Assembly: GCA_963744005.1 (NCBI GenBank)
Contig: CAVURU010000002.1
Span: 310,001 to 374,000, forward strand
Length of the DNA stretch: 64,000 nucleotides
Direction: 5' to 3'
Source: Palsa-504 sp963744005
GTDB taxonomy: Bacteria; Actinomycetota; Actinomycetes; Streptosporangiales; Streptosporangiaceae
Positions 16,555 to 25,552 of the stretch are shown one piece after another (the stretch's first letter is position 1; every line of letters begins with the position of its first letter). The notes under the pieces were generated by a model. It ran no database searches, was not told the DNA's origin, and saw only the letters and a program-made list of their open reading frames with translations. Both the position numbers and the translations under genes were made by a program.

Positions 16555-19179
16555 ATGGCTAGTAAGCGGCGCCGGCTCGACCCGGTGGGGCCTTTCGGCA
16601 ACCCTGACGGCTCGCGGGCCGACATCGAGGACGTCCTCAGCGAGTTCGTCGACTTCGGCGGCAACGCTGCTTACGGTCATCTGGCCACCCGGGCCAACGA
16701 CTCCATGGTGCGGGTCATCGTGGGCAAGCTCGGCGCGGGCAAGACCGTCTACCTGCGGCGGCTGCAGGATTTCCAGGCCCACCAGGACTCGGTCTACGCC
16801 GACGGGCTGAAGCAGGACCTGCCCAAGACCGAAGTGGTGGTCAAGGCGTGCCAGTGGTTCTCCGACAGCGTGCTGGTCGAGAAGTGGATGCAGATCTGGG
16901 AACGCGCCATCATGCGGTCGCTGGCCTCGCACCTGCTGCGCCGCCCCGAGCTGCGCCAGCAGGTGCACGACGAGCAGGCCGCCGAGCTCGAGCGCTCCTA
17001 CGGCCGGCTGCTCGATGACTTCCGCCGGCCCCGGTCGATCTACAGCCAGGTACGCGACATCATCAACTCCCGGCAGACCGCGCACCAGCTGTCCGGCTAC
17101 CTCGACGACCCGCTGTGGGACGACCTGGAGGACCTGCTGGGCGAGATCCTCGGCCAGTGCAAGCCGATCTACTTCTACCTGGACGGGGTGGACGAGGAGT
17201 TCAGCCACGCCCCGATGTACTGGCTGAAATGCCAGGAGGGTCTGTTCTACCAGGTCATGAGGCTGCTCCGCGATCACAGGCTGGGCGGCCGGCTGCACGT
17301 GGTGGTGTGCATCCGGGACATCGTCATGTCCTCGGTGTACCGGTCCGAGCACGCGCCGCGGTACTACAACGAGCCGCACATCCGGGTGCTGGAGTGGGCC
17401 CCGGACTCGCTGCTGTACCTGCTGCGGCAGAAGCTGCAGCGGCTGCCCGCGACGCTGCTGATGCGGCCGACGGCGGTCGGCCCGCCGACGATCAGCGACT
17501 GGCTCGGGGTCAACGGCGACTGGCCGGGGACAGACGGCGACCAGCCCATCGAGGAGTACCTGCTCAGCCACACCCGGCTGATCCCGCGAGACATCATCTC
17601 GCTGGGCAACGAGCTGAGCGAGGAGATCCTGCGGCAGAAGCAGGCCGGCCAGCCCGGACTGCCGCCGGAGGTGCTGCAGGCGGTGGTGCAGCGGTGCGCC
17701 AAGCGGTTCGGCGATTCGCAGCTCGCGCAGTGCGCCAACCAGATCTCCTCGGACCTGATGCCGGGCAACGCCGCGCTGCACAACTACTCCGAGCTGTTCA
17801 CCAGCACCCAGGCCTACATCAGCGGCGTGCTGGAGGACGTCCGGTCGTTCGTCCGGATGATCGGCGTGGACCGGTTCCCGCGCGCCGACCTGGAGGCCCT
17901 GCAGGAGGTCGCCGACCTGCACTTCGAGAAGGCGACCAACCTGGCCTCGGTGCTGTGGCAGAACGGCCTGCTCGGCTACGTCGACGAGGACGGGCGGCGG
18001 CGCTTCTACTCCCTGGGCGACATCGAGGAGTTCCACCTCCCGCCGGACGTCGACACCTACGTGCTGCACCCGTGCCTGGTGTACGCAGTGGGCGGCATCC
18101 GGCACGTGGAGGCAGGCTCGACCGGCGGGCGGCCGCCCGGCTCGACCCGCCGGTTCACAGTCAGCGAGCTGGCCGCCGAGCCCGGCGCAGGCGCGGCTGA
18201 TGTCGGGGCGGCCGATATCCAGGCCATGGCCGCCGCAGCGGGCAGCGTGGCGCTGCCGGAGCCTGACCCGGCGGAGGTCCGGTCCTCGGGCCAGTCCAAG
18301 GCGACCGAGTACGGGGCGGGCGACGTCATCGACGGCCGCTTCGAGATCCTCCAGGTCCTCGGCCAGGGCGGCTTCTCCAAGGTCTACCGGGTGCGCGACG
18401 ACATCGAGGGCGAGGATCGGGCCCTCAAGCTGTTCGACAGCGCGGCCGGGTACGGGGCGGTGCGCCGGGAGATCAGCGCGCTGCGGAAGATCCGGCACCC
18501 GCACGTGGTGGAGGTCTTCTGGGCCGACAAGACCGACGCGGGCGACTGGTTCCTCATCACCGAGTACATCGACGGCGAGCCGCTGGATGAGTTCGTCACC
18601 GGCCAGCGCCGGCTGCGTGACCGCGAGGCGGTCGACGTGGCGGATGACCTGCTGGACGCGCTGGGGGCGTTCCACCCGGACGCGGCCCGGCTGGAGCAGC
18701 TGGAGGCCAAGCGCCGCGACGAGGGCCTGACGGCGAACGAGACCCGGGAGTGGACCGAGCTGAACGACCGGGGGCTGGTGCACCGCGACATCAAGCCGCT
18801 CAACGTCATGCTGACCCGCACCGGCGCCAAGCTGCTGGACTTCAACATCGCCTCCCGGGTCGGCGACCCGGTCCGGACCCAGTCCGGCACGCCGCCCTAT
18901 CAGCCGCCGGACGCGGGCCAGACCCGCTGGGACGTGTCCACCGACCTGTTCGCCGTCGGCGTGCTGCTCTACCAGCTGCTGTGCGACGGCCACCACCCGT
19001 TCCCGAACGCGATGCCGGTCATCGACGCGGCCGTGACCGACCCCCGGACGTTCCGCTCGGATCTCAACCCGGCCCTGGCCAGCTTCCTGGTCAAGGCGTG
19101 CGCGCCCGCCCGGGCCGACCGCTTCGGGACGGCCGCGGACATGCGGCGGGCCCTGCGCCAGGTCCGCGACGGCCTGTGA
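16555..19179 (+). CDS. P-loop NTPase fused to a Ser/Thr kinase-like domain
   Basis: 874-residue two-part protein. The N-terminal NTPase (about 30-430) has Walker A VGKLGAGKT near residue 58 and a Walker B-like FYLDGVDEEF near 208, followed by a helical lid and a winged-helix-like segment (about 430-510). This resembles KAP/STAND-like and Sll1717-type P-loop ATPases. After a linker, a kinase domain (about 585-870) shows GQGGFSKVYRV, Lys in RALKLF and HRDIKPLN, but DFN (LLDFNIA) in place of DFG. A charged insert of about 35 residues before HRD is unusual. Such NTPase-kinase fusions suit sensing or conflict roles, but no effector gene is adjacent. Confidence 0.85.
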   Translation: MASKRRRLDPVGPFGNPDGSRADIEDVLSEFVDFGGNAAYGHLATRANDSMVRVIVGKLGAGKTVYLRRLQDFQAHQDSVYADGLKQDLPKTEVVVKACQWFSDSVLVEKWMQIWERAIMRSLASHLLRRPELRQQVHDEQAAELERSYGRLLDDFRRPRSIYSQVRDIINSRQTAHQLSGYLDDPLWDDLEDLLGEILGQCKPIYFYLDGVDEEFSHAPMYWLKCQEGLFYQVMRLLRDHRLGGRLHVVVCIRDIVMSSVYRSEHAPRYYNEPHIRVLEWAPDSLLYLLRQKLQRLPATLLMRPTAVGPPTISDWLGVNGDWPGTDGDQPIEEYLLSHTRLIPRDIISLGNELSEEILRQKQAGQPGLPPEVLQAVVQRCAKRFGDSQLAQCANQISSDLMPGNAALHNYSELFTSTQAYISGVLEDVRSFVRMIGVDRFPRADLEALQEVADLHFEKATNLASVLWQNGLLGYVDEDGRRRFYSLGDIEEFHLPPDVDTYVLHPCLVYAVGGIRHVEAGSTGGRPPGSTRRFTVSELAAEPGAGAADVGAADIQAMAAAAGSVALPEPDPAEVRSSGQSKATEYGAGDVIDGRFEILQVLGQGGFSKVYRVRDDIEGEDRALKLFDSAAGYGAVRREISALRKIRHPHVVEVFWADKTDAGDWFLITEYIDGEPLDEFVTGQRRLRDREAVDVADDLLDALGAFHPDAARLEQLEAKRRDEGLTANETREWTELNDRGLVHRDIKPLNVMLTRTGAKLLDFNIASRVGDPVRTQSGTPPYQPPDAGQTRWDVSTDLFAVGVLLYQLLCDGHHPFPNAMPVIDAAVTDPRTFRSDLNPALASFLVKACAPARADRFGTAADMRRALRQVRDGL

Positions 19180-19211
19180 GAACCCGGCTGGCCTGCGGAC
19201 GGACTGGCCGG

Positions 19212-19918
19212 TTAGGAGCGGGCGCGGGTCAGCTCGAGGTAGCGGGCCGGCAGGTCGGCCGGCCACAGCTGCGGGTCGGCCAGGGCGCGGTCCAGGAAGT
19301 CCGCGTAGCGGCCAGCCGCCGGGTCGAACCCGCCGCGGCGCAGGACGTCGTAGAGCAGCAGGGCCAGGACGTGCATGCCACCGTCGGCGGCGGTCCAGCG
19401 GTCCGCCGGATCGCCCCGGGTGTTACGGCCGAGCTGCAGGTTGAGCAGTTCGTCGAGGGCCTGGGCCGCGTCCTCTTCCGCGTAGCCGGCCCAGGTCGGA
19501 GCCGGCGGTCGCGCGCGGCGAAGCGATCAGCCAGGAACGGGTCAGCAGCCAGGGACAGCAGGCGGTCCCGGACCGGATGGCCGTCCGGCCACGGCGGGTG
19601 CAGCAGCTCATGGACGGCGATGTTGAGGACTGTCGGCGTCTAGCCAGTCGTGAGGCCGCCTGACGCGGATGCCGTGCGGGGCGGCCCAGCGCAGCACGCA
19701 CAGCTCGACGGCCCGGGCTCCGAAGCGCACGCCGGTGCACCGTTCGACCAGCGGCACCAGGTCGTAGCCGCCAGAGCGGGTCAGCTCGTCGCAGCGCGCG
19801 GCCAGGCCGGCCGCGGCGTGCTCGGCCCACCACGAGGCCAGGCGGACCGAACGCCTTCCAGCACGGCCAGCAGGGCCGGGCGGACCGAACGGAACAGGCG
19901 CTCGTCGTCGCGTCCCAT
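19212..19918 (-). pseudogene. Multiply frameshifted gene with an HELLH motif
   Basis: Reading the minus strand from an ATG at 19918 (MGRDDERLFRSVRPALLAVLEGV), sensible protein continues only by switching frame near 19850, 19635 and 19505, then ends at a TAA at 19212-19214. The pieces read in order: LASWWAEHAAAGLAARCDELT, then NIAVHELLHPPWPDGHP, then WAGYAEEDAAQALDELLNLQLG, ending LELTRARS. HELLH (bases 19598-19612) fits the HExxH zinc-peptidase signature. The intact product would be about 235 residues. The alternating frame shifts suggest real decay or a cluster of indel errors. Family not recognised. Confidence 0.55.
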
Positions 19919-20050
19919 GCGTGAGGTGCTCCTCATGCCGAGCCACCGTCACTTCCTTGGACGGATGGATGACCCAGCTGCGGTCCCGGTCATCCCCCGA
20001 CTGTGCCACGCCGCGCCGGCGCCAGGCCAGCAGGGCCGGGCCGCGCCGCC

Positions 20051-20078
20051 GGGCCAGCGGGGCCGGGCCAGCGGGGCT
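20051..20078. repeat. 14-bp tandem duplication
   Basis: GGGCCAGCGGGGCC at 20051-20064 is repeated at 20065-20078 with the last base changed. It lies in the 260 bp gap between the decayed gene and the CoA-transferase. That gap is otherwise without recognisable coding sequence and presumably holds the CoA-transferase promoter. Confidence 0.6.
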
Positions 20079-20180
20079 AAGCAGGGCGTTGCGAACAACG
20101 CAGCTTCTTCCGGGCCGCGGCCCATAGGCAAGGACCGCCCGCGCGCCCATAATCGGGATGTCTGAGGAAAGGCGGCGGAC

Positions 20181-21605
20181 GTGGACCGGACAGACATCGA
20201 GCGGGCCGTGAAGCTAGCCGGCCTGGACCTGCCGGACGGCGCGGACTTCCAGGTCGCGGGGACCGAACCGGTGCTGCCCTCGCCGCACCGGCTGGCCACC
20301 GGGGTGACCACGGCGCGGGTGCTGACCGGGCTGGCGGCCAGCGAGCTGTGGCGGCTGCGGACCGGCCGGGGCCAGCAGGTGGCGGTCGATGCGCGGCACG
20401 CCTCGGCCAGCCTGCACTCCTACCGGTACGCGCGCCGCCTGGCGGAGCCGGACGAGAACCCGGAGACGAGCCCGGCCCGGCGCAACGCCCGGCTGATCAC
20501 CCGGATCATCGCCGCCCGGGACGGCCGCTACATGCAGATGCACGGCTCGTTCCACGACGCGCCGCAGATCCTGGAGGAACTCGGACTCGGCGAGTCGGCC
20601 GGGCCGGAGGACATCGACGCGGCGGTGGCCCGGCGGGACGCGTTCGAGCTGGAGGCGGCGCTGATCCGCCGCCGGGTGTGCGGCGGGGTGGTCCGGTCCC
20701 GGCAGGAGTGGGCCGACCACCCGCAGGGACAGGCGATGGCGGGCCGCCCGGTGGTGACCATCACCAAGATCGGCGACGCGCCGCCCGAGCCGCTGCCGGA
20801 CGGGGACCGGCCGACGTCGGGGGTGCGGGTCATCGACCTGACCCGGGTGCTGGCCGGGCCGACGTCCGGGAAGACGCTGGCCGAGCACGGGGCGGACGTG
20901 CTGCACGTCAGCGCCCCGCATCTGGAATCGGGTGACCTGTTCGAGCTGGAGACGAGCATCGGCAAGCGGCAGGCCTTCCTGGACCTGAACGTCCCCGAGC
21001 AGGCCGAGGCCATGCGGGACCTGATTGCCGGAGCCGACGTGTTCGCCCAGGGCTACCGGCTCGGCACGCTGGCCCGCCGCGGGCTGGCCCCGGAGCAGGT
21101 CGCGGCGCTGCGGCCGGGAATCGTGTGCGTGTCGGAGAACTGCTACGGCCCGGTCGGGCCGTGGGCCGAGCGGCCCGGCTGGGAGCAGCTGGCCCAGGCG
21201 GCCACCGGCATGACCTACCGGGAAGGCGAGGCGGCGCCGGACGGCGTGCCGCGGCTGGCCCCGGCCGCGGTCAACGACTACAGCACCGGCTTCCTGGCCG
21301 CCTACGGCGCCATGGTGGCGCTGGCCCGGCGGGCCCGGGAAGGCGGGTCGTGGCACGTCCAGACGTCACTGAGCCAGGTCTGCTCGTGGTACCAGCGGCT
21401 GGGCGACGACAACGACCCGGCCGAGGCGGTCATGGAGGCCTACGACCCGGCCGTGGCCGGGGTGTTCCTGGCCCAGATGGACACGCCTGACTTCGGCCGG
21501 ATCGAGTACCTCCTGCCCGCCCTGCACCTGAGCGAGACCCAGCCGCGCTGGGACCTGCCGCCCGCGCGGCTTGGCGCCCACGAGGCGGCCTGGCTGGCCC
21601 GCTGA
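20181..21605 (+). CDS. CaiB/BaiF-type (class III) CoA-transferase
   Basis: Family III CoA-transferase moving CoA between carboxylic acids. The C-terminal half carries the family core GVRVIDLTRVLAGPTSGKTLAEHGADVLHV, with later segments VFAQGYRLGTLARRGL and CVSENCYGPVGPWAERPGWEQLAQAATG. The N-terminal half (RDGRYMQMHG and before) is the extra region of the longer, about 470-residue actinobacterial version. The expected nucleophilic Asp was not located with confidence. The GTG at 20181 follows GGAAAGGCGG. It converges with two acyl-CoA dehydrogenase genes, suggesting shared use in degrading an acid or steroid-like side chain. Confidence 0.88.
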   Translation: MDRTDIERAVKLAGLDLPDGADFQVAGTEPVLPSPHRLATGVTTARVLTGLAASELWRLRTGRGQQVAVDARHASASLHSYRYARRLAEPDENPETSPARRNARLITRIIAARDGRYMQMHGSFHDAPQILEELGLGESAGPEDIDAAVARRDAFELEAALIRRRVCGGVVRSRQEWADHPQGQAMAGRPVVTITKIGDAPPEPLPDGDRPTSGVRVIDLTRVLAGPTSGKTLAEHGADVLHVSAPHLESGDLFELETSIGKRQAFLDLNVPEQAEAMRDLIAGADVFAQGYRLGTLARRGLAPEQVAALRPGIVCVSENCYGPVGPWAERPGWEQLAQAATGMTYREGEAAPDGVPRLAPAAVNDYSTGFLAAYGAMVALARRAREGGSWHVQTSLSQVCSWYQRLGDDNDPAEAVMEAYDPAVAGVFLAQMDTPDFGRIEYLLPALHLSETQPRWDLPPARLGAHEAAWLAR

Positions 21606-21609
21606 GCCT

Positions 21610-21650
21610 GCGCCGGGCCCGCCGCCGCGCGAGCGGCGGGGACCCGGCGC
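21610..21650. terminator. Strong bidirectional hairpin terminator
   Basis: GCGCCGGG (21610-21617) pairs with CCCGGCGC (21643-21650), and inside it CCCGCCGC (21618-21625) pairs with GCGGCGGG (21633-21640). This gives a 16-bp stem with a 2-nt bulge and a 7-nt loop. It sits exactly between the convergent CoA-transferase and acyl-CoA dehydrogenase genes, so it can end transcription from both sides. No U-tract follows, common in actinomycetes. Confidence 0.75.
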
Positions 21651-21658
21651 GGGCCAAG

Positions 21659-22945
21659 CTAGATGCGGGGCGCGGCCCAGTCCTGCTCTTCGCGGATGAC
21701 CTCGCGGTAGGGGCGGCGGGTGTCCACGCTGAGCTCGCGGGGCATGCCCAGGATCCGCTCGCTGATCCCGTTGCGCTGCATCTCGTTGGTGCCGGCGGCG
21801 ATGGCGATGACCTTGCTGTTGAGGAAGTCGGTGGCGCGCTCGCGGTCCTCGCTGCCCGGTTCCCAGGTCATCGCGCCGGCGCCGCCGATCTCGACCGGCA
21901 GCCGGCCGCGGACCGGAGAGTAGGTGCCGCGGAACAGCTTGCCGTAGGCGGCCAGGCCCGGGTTGAACCCGCCGGCCTGCCCGGCCAGCGCGATCCGCCA
22001 GGCCAGCGACCGGGTGACGAAGTCGATCATGTGGCCGCGGGCCACCTTCTGCCGGACCAGCGGGTCGCTGGTCAGGCCCAGCCGCTGCGCCTCCTCGACC
22101 AGATCCGGGGCCAGCGGGCCCGGGCCGGCCAGGTGGTCGCCGATGGCGCCCTTGCCGGCGCCGCGCTCGTAGACGAGCATGGTCTGGGTGACGGCCCAGC
22201 CGTCGTTGACCTCGCCGATCCGGTACAGGTCCGGGACGACGACCTCGTCGAAGAAGTCCTCGCAGAACTCGCCGGTCTCATCGACCCGCTTGATCTGCCG
22301 GATGGTGACCCCGGGCAGGTCGGTGGGGAAGACGAACCAGGTCAGGCCGCGGTGCTTGGGCACGTCCCAGTCGGTCCGGGCCAGGCAGAACCCCCAGTTG
22401 GCCAGGTGCGCGTGGGTGGACCAGATCTTCTGCCCGGTCAGCACCCAGGTGTCCCCGTCCCGCACGGCGCGGGTCCGGACCCCGCCCAGGTCCGAGCCGC
22501 CGGACGGCTCGGAGAAGAACTTACAGGTCTCGATCTCACCGCGGAGCACCTGCGGCACGAACCAGCGCAGGAACTCCGGCTGGCCGTGTACCAGCATGGT
22601 CGGCACGTTGCAGTTGAACGTCCCGTTGTACAGCGTGTAGGAGGGATAGCACGGGAGCTTGTAGTCCCGGGCCTCGTCCAGGAAGGCCAGCTCGTACTCC
22701 GGGGGCAGGCCCTGCCCGCCGTACTCGGCCGGCCAGGAGATGCCCGCGTAGCCCGCCTCGTACATCTTCAGCTGCAGGGCCTTGGCCGCGGGGATCTCGC
22801 TCGGGTCCACGGCGACGATGCCCGCGGCCGGGTCCTCACCCGCGTTGCGCTCCAGGTTGGCGGATATCCACGCGCGGGCCTGGGCCCGGTATTCGGCCAG
22901 GGACGGGATGTCCTGCCTGGTCGCCGTGTCGATGGTGTCGGTCAT
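21659..22945 (-). CDS. Acyl-CoA dehydrogenase, large-subunit type
   Basis: FAD-dependent alpha,beta-dehydrogenation of an acyl-CoA. The 428 residues include PAEYGGQGLPPEYE, CKFFSEPSGGSDLGG (FAD/substrate loop) and, near the C-terminus, AAGTNEMQRNGISERILG. The last motif has Ala, not Glu, at the position where medium-chain enzymes carry the catalytic base before GT. The downstream neighbour on the minus strand's 5' side (22955-24073) encodes a second, shorter acyl-CoA dehydrogenase 9 bp away. This looks like the heteromeric FadE pairs of actinobacterial sterol side-chain degradation. Substrate unknown. Confidence 0.92.
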   Translation of the reverse strand: MTDTIDTATRQDIPSLAEYRAQARAWISANLERNAGEDPAAGIVAVDPSEIPAAKALQLKMYEAGYAGISWPAEYGGQGLPPEYELAFLDEARDYKLPCYPSYTLYNGTFNCNVPTMLVHGQPEFLRWFVPQVLRGEIETCKFFSEPSGGSDLGGVRTRAVRDGDTWVLTGQKIWSTHAHLANWGFCLARTDWDVPKHRGLTWFVFPTDLPGVTIRQIKRVDETGEFCEDFFDEVVVPDLYRIGEVNDGWAVTQTMLVYERGAGKGAIGDHLAGPGPLAPDLVEEAQRLGLTSDPLVRQKVARGHMIDFVTRSLAWRIALAGQAGGFNPGLAAYGKLFRGTYSPVRGRLPVEIGGAGAMTWEPGSEDRERATDFLNSKVIAIAAGTNEMQRNGISERILGMPRELSVDTRRPYREVIREEQDWAAPRI

Positions 22946-22954
22946 CGGGTCCTC

Positions 22955-24073
22955 CTACAGGCCGTGGATCTGGCAGATGCGCTCGCGATGCCATTCCGCC
23001 CCGCCGTACAACAGGCCGTTCATCGTGATGCGACGCAAGAACAAGTGGCAGTCGTGCTCCCAGGTCTGGGAAATGCCGCCGAAGATCTGCATGCAGCCCT
23101 GGGCCAGCTCGGCGCCCACGTCCCCGGCCCAGGCCTTGGCGATGCTGGCCACCTCCCCCGCGTCGTCGCGGCCGGCTTCGACGGCCTCCACGGCGCTGGC
23201 GGTGACGGCCCGGGCCGCCTCCAGGTTGGTGGACAGGTCAGCCAGCTGGTGCTTCAAAGCCTGGAACGAGCCGATCGGACGGCCGAACGCGTACCGGTCC
23301 AGCGCGTACTGCCGGGTCAGCTCGAACAGCGCGTCCATGGCCCCGACCATCTCGGCCGCGGCCAGCGACGCGGCCAGGTCGAGCTGCCAGTCGATGTCCG
23401 CCGCTGCTCCCCCGGCCGCGCCGACCAGGCTGGTACCAGGCACCCGGAGCCCGTCGAAGCGGACCACGCTGAAGCGCATGGTGACGTCGAGGGCTTCCCG
23501 CGGCTGGATGCTGGTGACTTCCGAGCGGGGCACCAGGACCTGGACCGGGCCGGCCGGGCCGCCCGCGGACAGCAGGAACCAGTCGGCCAGGGCGGCGTCC
23601 TGGACCAGGGCCGCGCCCGAGATGACCAGGTCATCGCCGTCGGCGGTGGCGGTCAGGGCGCGGTCCGGGGCGAACGCACCCGTGGTGTCCATGACCGCCC
23701 AGGTGGCGACCTGCTCGCCGGAGGCCAGGGCGGGCAGGATCTTGGCCCGCTGGTCATCGGAGCCGGACCGGGACAACGCGCCGATCACCACGGTGGCCGG
23801 GATGAACGCGCCGGGCTGCAGGCCGCGGCCGCGTTCTTCGGCCACGATCGCCGCGAACGTGACGCCCTGCTCGGCGATCCCGGCCTGCCCGGACTCGGGC
23901 ACCAGCAGGCCCAGCCAGCCCAGGGCGCCGATCTGCCGGGTATAACCGTCGGGGATGCCGGACTCCGTCGCCAGGACCTCGCGGACCGCTTCACGCGGGT
24001 GCTCCGAACCGACGAACCGGACGGCCGTGCTTCGCAGGAGCTGCTCTTCTTCGCTCTGCGCGATCTCGATCAT
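22955..24073 (-). CDS. Acyl-CoA dehydrogenase, small-subunit type
   Basis: Second acyl-CoA dehydrogenase, 372 residues from an ATG at 24073 (MIEIAQSEEEQLLRSTAV). The frame stays open far upstream, but that part is not dehydrogenase-like. Family segments include IGALGWLGLLVPE, YAFGRPIGSFQALKHQLAD and, near the C-terminus, FGGISQTWEHDCHLFLRRI. The last is typical of the smaller partner in FadE heteromers. It is transcribed first, with the large-subunit gene 9 bp downstream, so the two probably form one alpha2beta2 enzyme (inference). Confidence 0.9.
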   Translation of the reverse strand: MIEIAQSEEEQLLRSTAVRFVGSEHPREAVREVLATESGIPDGYTRQIGALGWLGLLVPESGQAGIAEQGVTFAAIVAEERGRGLQPGAFIPATVVIGALSRSGSDDQRAKILPALASGEQVATWAVMDTTGAFAPDRALTATADGDDLVISGAALVQDAALADWFLLSAGGPAGPVQVLVPRSEVTSIQPREALDVTMRFSVVRFDGLRVPGTSLVGAAGGAAADIDWQLDLAASLAAAEMVGAMDALFELTRQYALDRYAFGRPIGSFQALKHQLADLSTNLEAARAVTASAVEAVEAGRDDAGEVASIAKAWAGDVGAELAQGCMQIFGGISQTWEHDCHLFLRRITMNGLLYGGAEWHRERICQIHGL

Positions 24074-24271
24074 GCCGCCTACCTCCTTGCACCACAGCCA
24101 CGGGGCGCAAACGAGCTCAGTACGGACATTCTCGTTCAGCACCGGCACGGAGTCCAGCGCGGCCCCGGCCCCCGGCCCGCAGACGGGACCGAGACGGCCC
24201 GGGAAACACGCCGGGGCCAGCAAGGCCGGCACCGCGGTGATGTTCTGAAACCCGTGTGCTGAAATAGGCCC

Positions 24272-24916
24272 ATGCGAGGAGTGGTGACGATCTCGGCGTC
24301 CTACGGGGCGCGCGGTGACAAGGTGAGCCGGGCGGTGGCCGAGCGGCTGGGGCTTCCCTTTTACGACCGGGCCATCCCCACGTCGGCGGCCGCCCGTCAG
24401 CTGGGCCTGCCCAGCGACGTGGGCGAGAGCCTCGACGCGCACACGCCCAGTTTCTGGGAGCGGTTCGCGGCTCATTTCGCCAACGTGGCCACGCCGGCCG
24501 GGCCGGATGTCGTCTCCGAGGTCGTCCCGGTCACCCCCGAGCAGTTCGCCGCGGACAGCAAGGCCGAGCTGGAGCGCATCGCCGACACCAGCGGCGGCGT
24601 GCTGCTCGGCCGGGCGGGCATGGTCGCGCTCGCCGGCCGGCCCGACGTGCTCTGCGTGCGGCTGGACGGCCCGGTGGAGGGACGCATCGCCCAGGTGGTG
24701 GGCCTCGGCCTCGGCGTCGACGAGGCGCAGGCCCGGCAGGGCCAGCGGGACGTGGATCACGCCCGGGATTCCTACGCCCGGGTGTTCTACGGCGCCCGCC
24801 AGGACGACCACCACCTGTACCACGTGATGTTGGACAGCACCGTGCTGACCGTGGACGCCTGCGTCGACATCATCGTCCGGGCGGCTCAGGACCGCCTCGG
24901 GGCCGGCGTCCGCTGA
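24272..24916 (+). CDS. Cytidylate kinase-like protein
   Basis: 214 residues of the cytidylate-kinase-like family. The N-terminal strand is VVTISASYGARGDKVSRAVAERLGLPFYD, where the usual GxxGxGKS/T loop becomes SYGARGDKVS, the form found in this family. LLGRAGMVALAGRPDVLCVRLDGPVEGRI and a DHARDSYARVFYG segment follow. True CMP kinase activity is unproven, and these proteins usually coexist with the housekeeping Cmk. It stands alone, divergent from the acyl-CoA dehydrogenase pair. Confidence 0.78.
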   Translation: MRGVVTISASYGARGDKVSRAVAERLGLPFYDRAIPTSAAARQLGLPSDVGESLDAHTPSFWERFAAHFANVATPAGPDVVSEVVPVTPEQFAADSKAELERIADTSGGVLLGRAGMVALAGRPDVLCVRLDGPVEGRIAQVVGLGLGVDEAQARQGQRDVDHARDSYARVFYGARQDDHHLYHVMLDSTVLTVDACVDIIVRAAQDRLGAGVR

Positions 24917-24967
24917 CTCACCCGGCCGCGGCGGGCGGCCGCACGCGGCCGTGATAAACAAGCCTGC

Positions 24968-25552
24968 ATGGCGAAAATCGTGGTCACCGCAGAGCGCGTG
25001 GTCGAGGCTCCGGCTGACGCGGTCTACCGTTACGTCTCGGACATGCGGGATCATCACCCGCGCTACCTGCCCCCGGCGTTCTCCGATTTCCAGGTGGAAT
25101 CCGGCGGCGTGGGCGCGGGCACGATCACCCGGTTCAAGGTGACCGCGGGCGGGCGCAGCCGCGAGTACCGGATGCAGGTGGCCGAGCCCGAGCCGGGCCG
25201 GGTCCTGACCGAGTCCGACACCAGCTCGAGCCTGGTCACGACCACGACGGTCGCGCCGCGCGACAACGCGTCGGTGGTGACCATCTCGACCACGTGGAAC
25301 GGGGCCGGCGGGATCGGCGGCTTCTTCGAGCGGACGTTCGCGCCGAGGGCGATGCGCGCGATCTACACCGACGAACTCGAACGGCTGAACGCATACGCGC
25401 GCGAGCAGCAGGGGGGTAGCGTAGCGAGGCGGTCGTCCCAGACCTGCCCGCTACCGAGAGAGGCCGAGAATGGACATCACGAAGCCCGAGGTCGACTTCC
25501 CCGGCGGGGAGCCGCCGGCCGAGCTGGAGATCACCGACATCTGGGAAGGTGA
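24968..25552 (+). CDS. SRPBCC (START-like) domain protein with an abnormal C-terminal tail
   Basis: Residues 1-150 form a START/polyketide-cyclase-like fold: IVVTAERVVEAPADAVYRYVSDM at the N-terminus, internal strands, and a final helix RAIYTDELERLNAYAREQ. Such proteins bind hydrophobic ligands in a cavity. The family normally ends there. Here the frame runs on for about 45 Arg/Gly/Pro-rich residues and overlaps the next gene by 83 bp, so those residues are an out-of-frame reading of the FKBP gene. The original stop has probably been lost by a mutation or small indel near 25420. Confidence 0.75.
   Translation: MAKIVVTAERVVEAPADAVYRYVSDMRDHHPRYLPPAFSDFQVESGGVGAGTITRFKVTAGGRSREYRMQVAEPEPGRVLTESDTSSSLVTTTTVAPRDNASVVTISTTWNGAGGIGGFFERTFAPRAMRAIYTDELERLNAYAREQQGGSVARRSSQTCPLPREAENGHHEARGRLPRRGAAGRAGDHRHLGR

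Noticed and set aside
16480..19266. A 928-codon minus-strand frame opposite the NTPase-kinase.
   Set aside because: No recognisable domain, composition dominated by Arg/Gln/Val/Pro; the plus-strand protein has clear motifs along its whole length.
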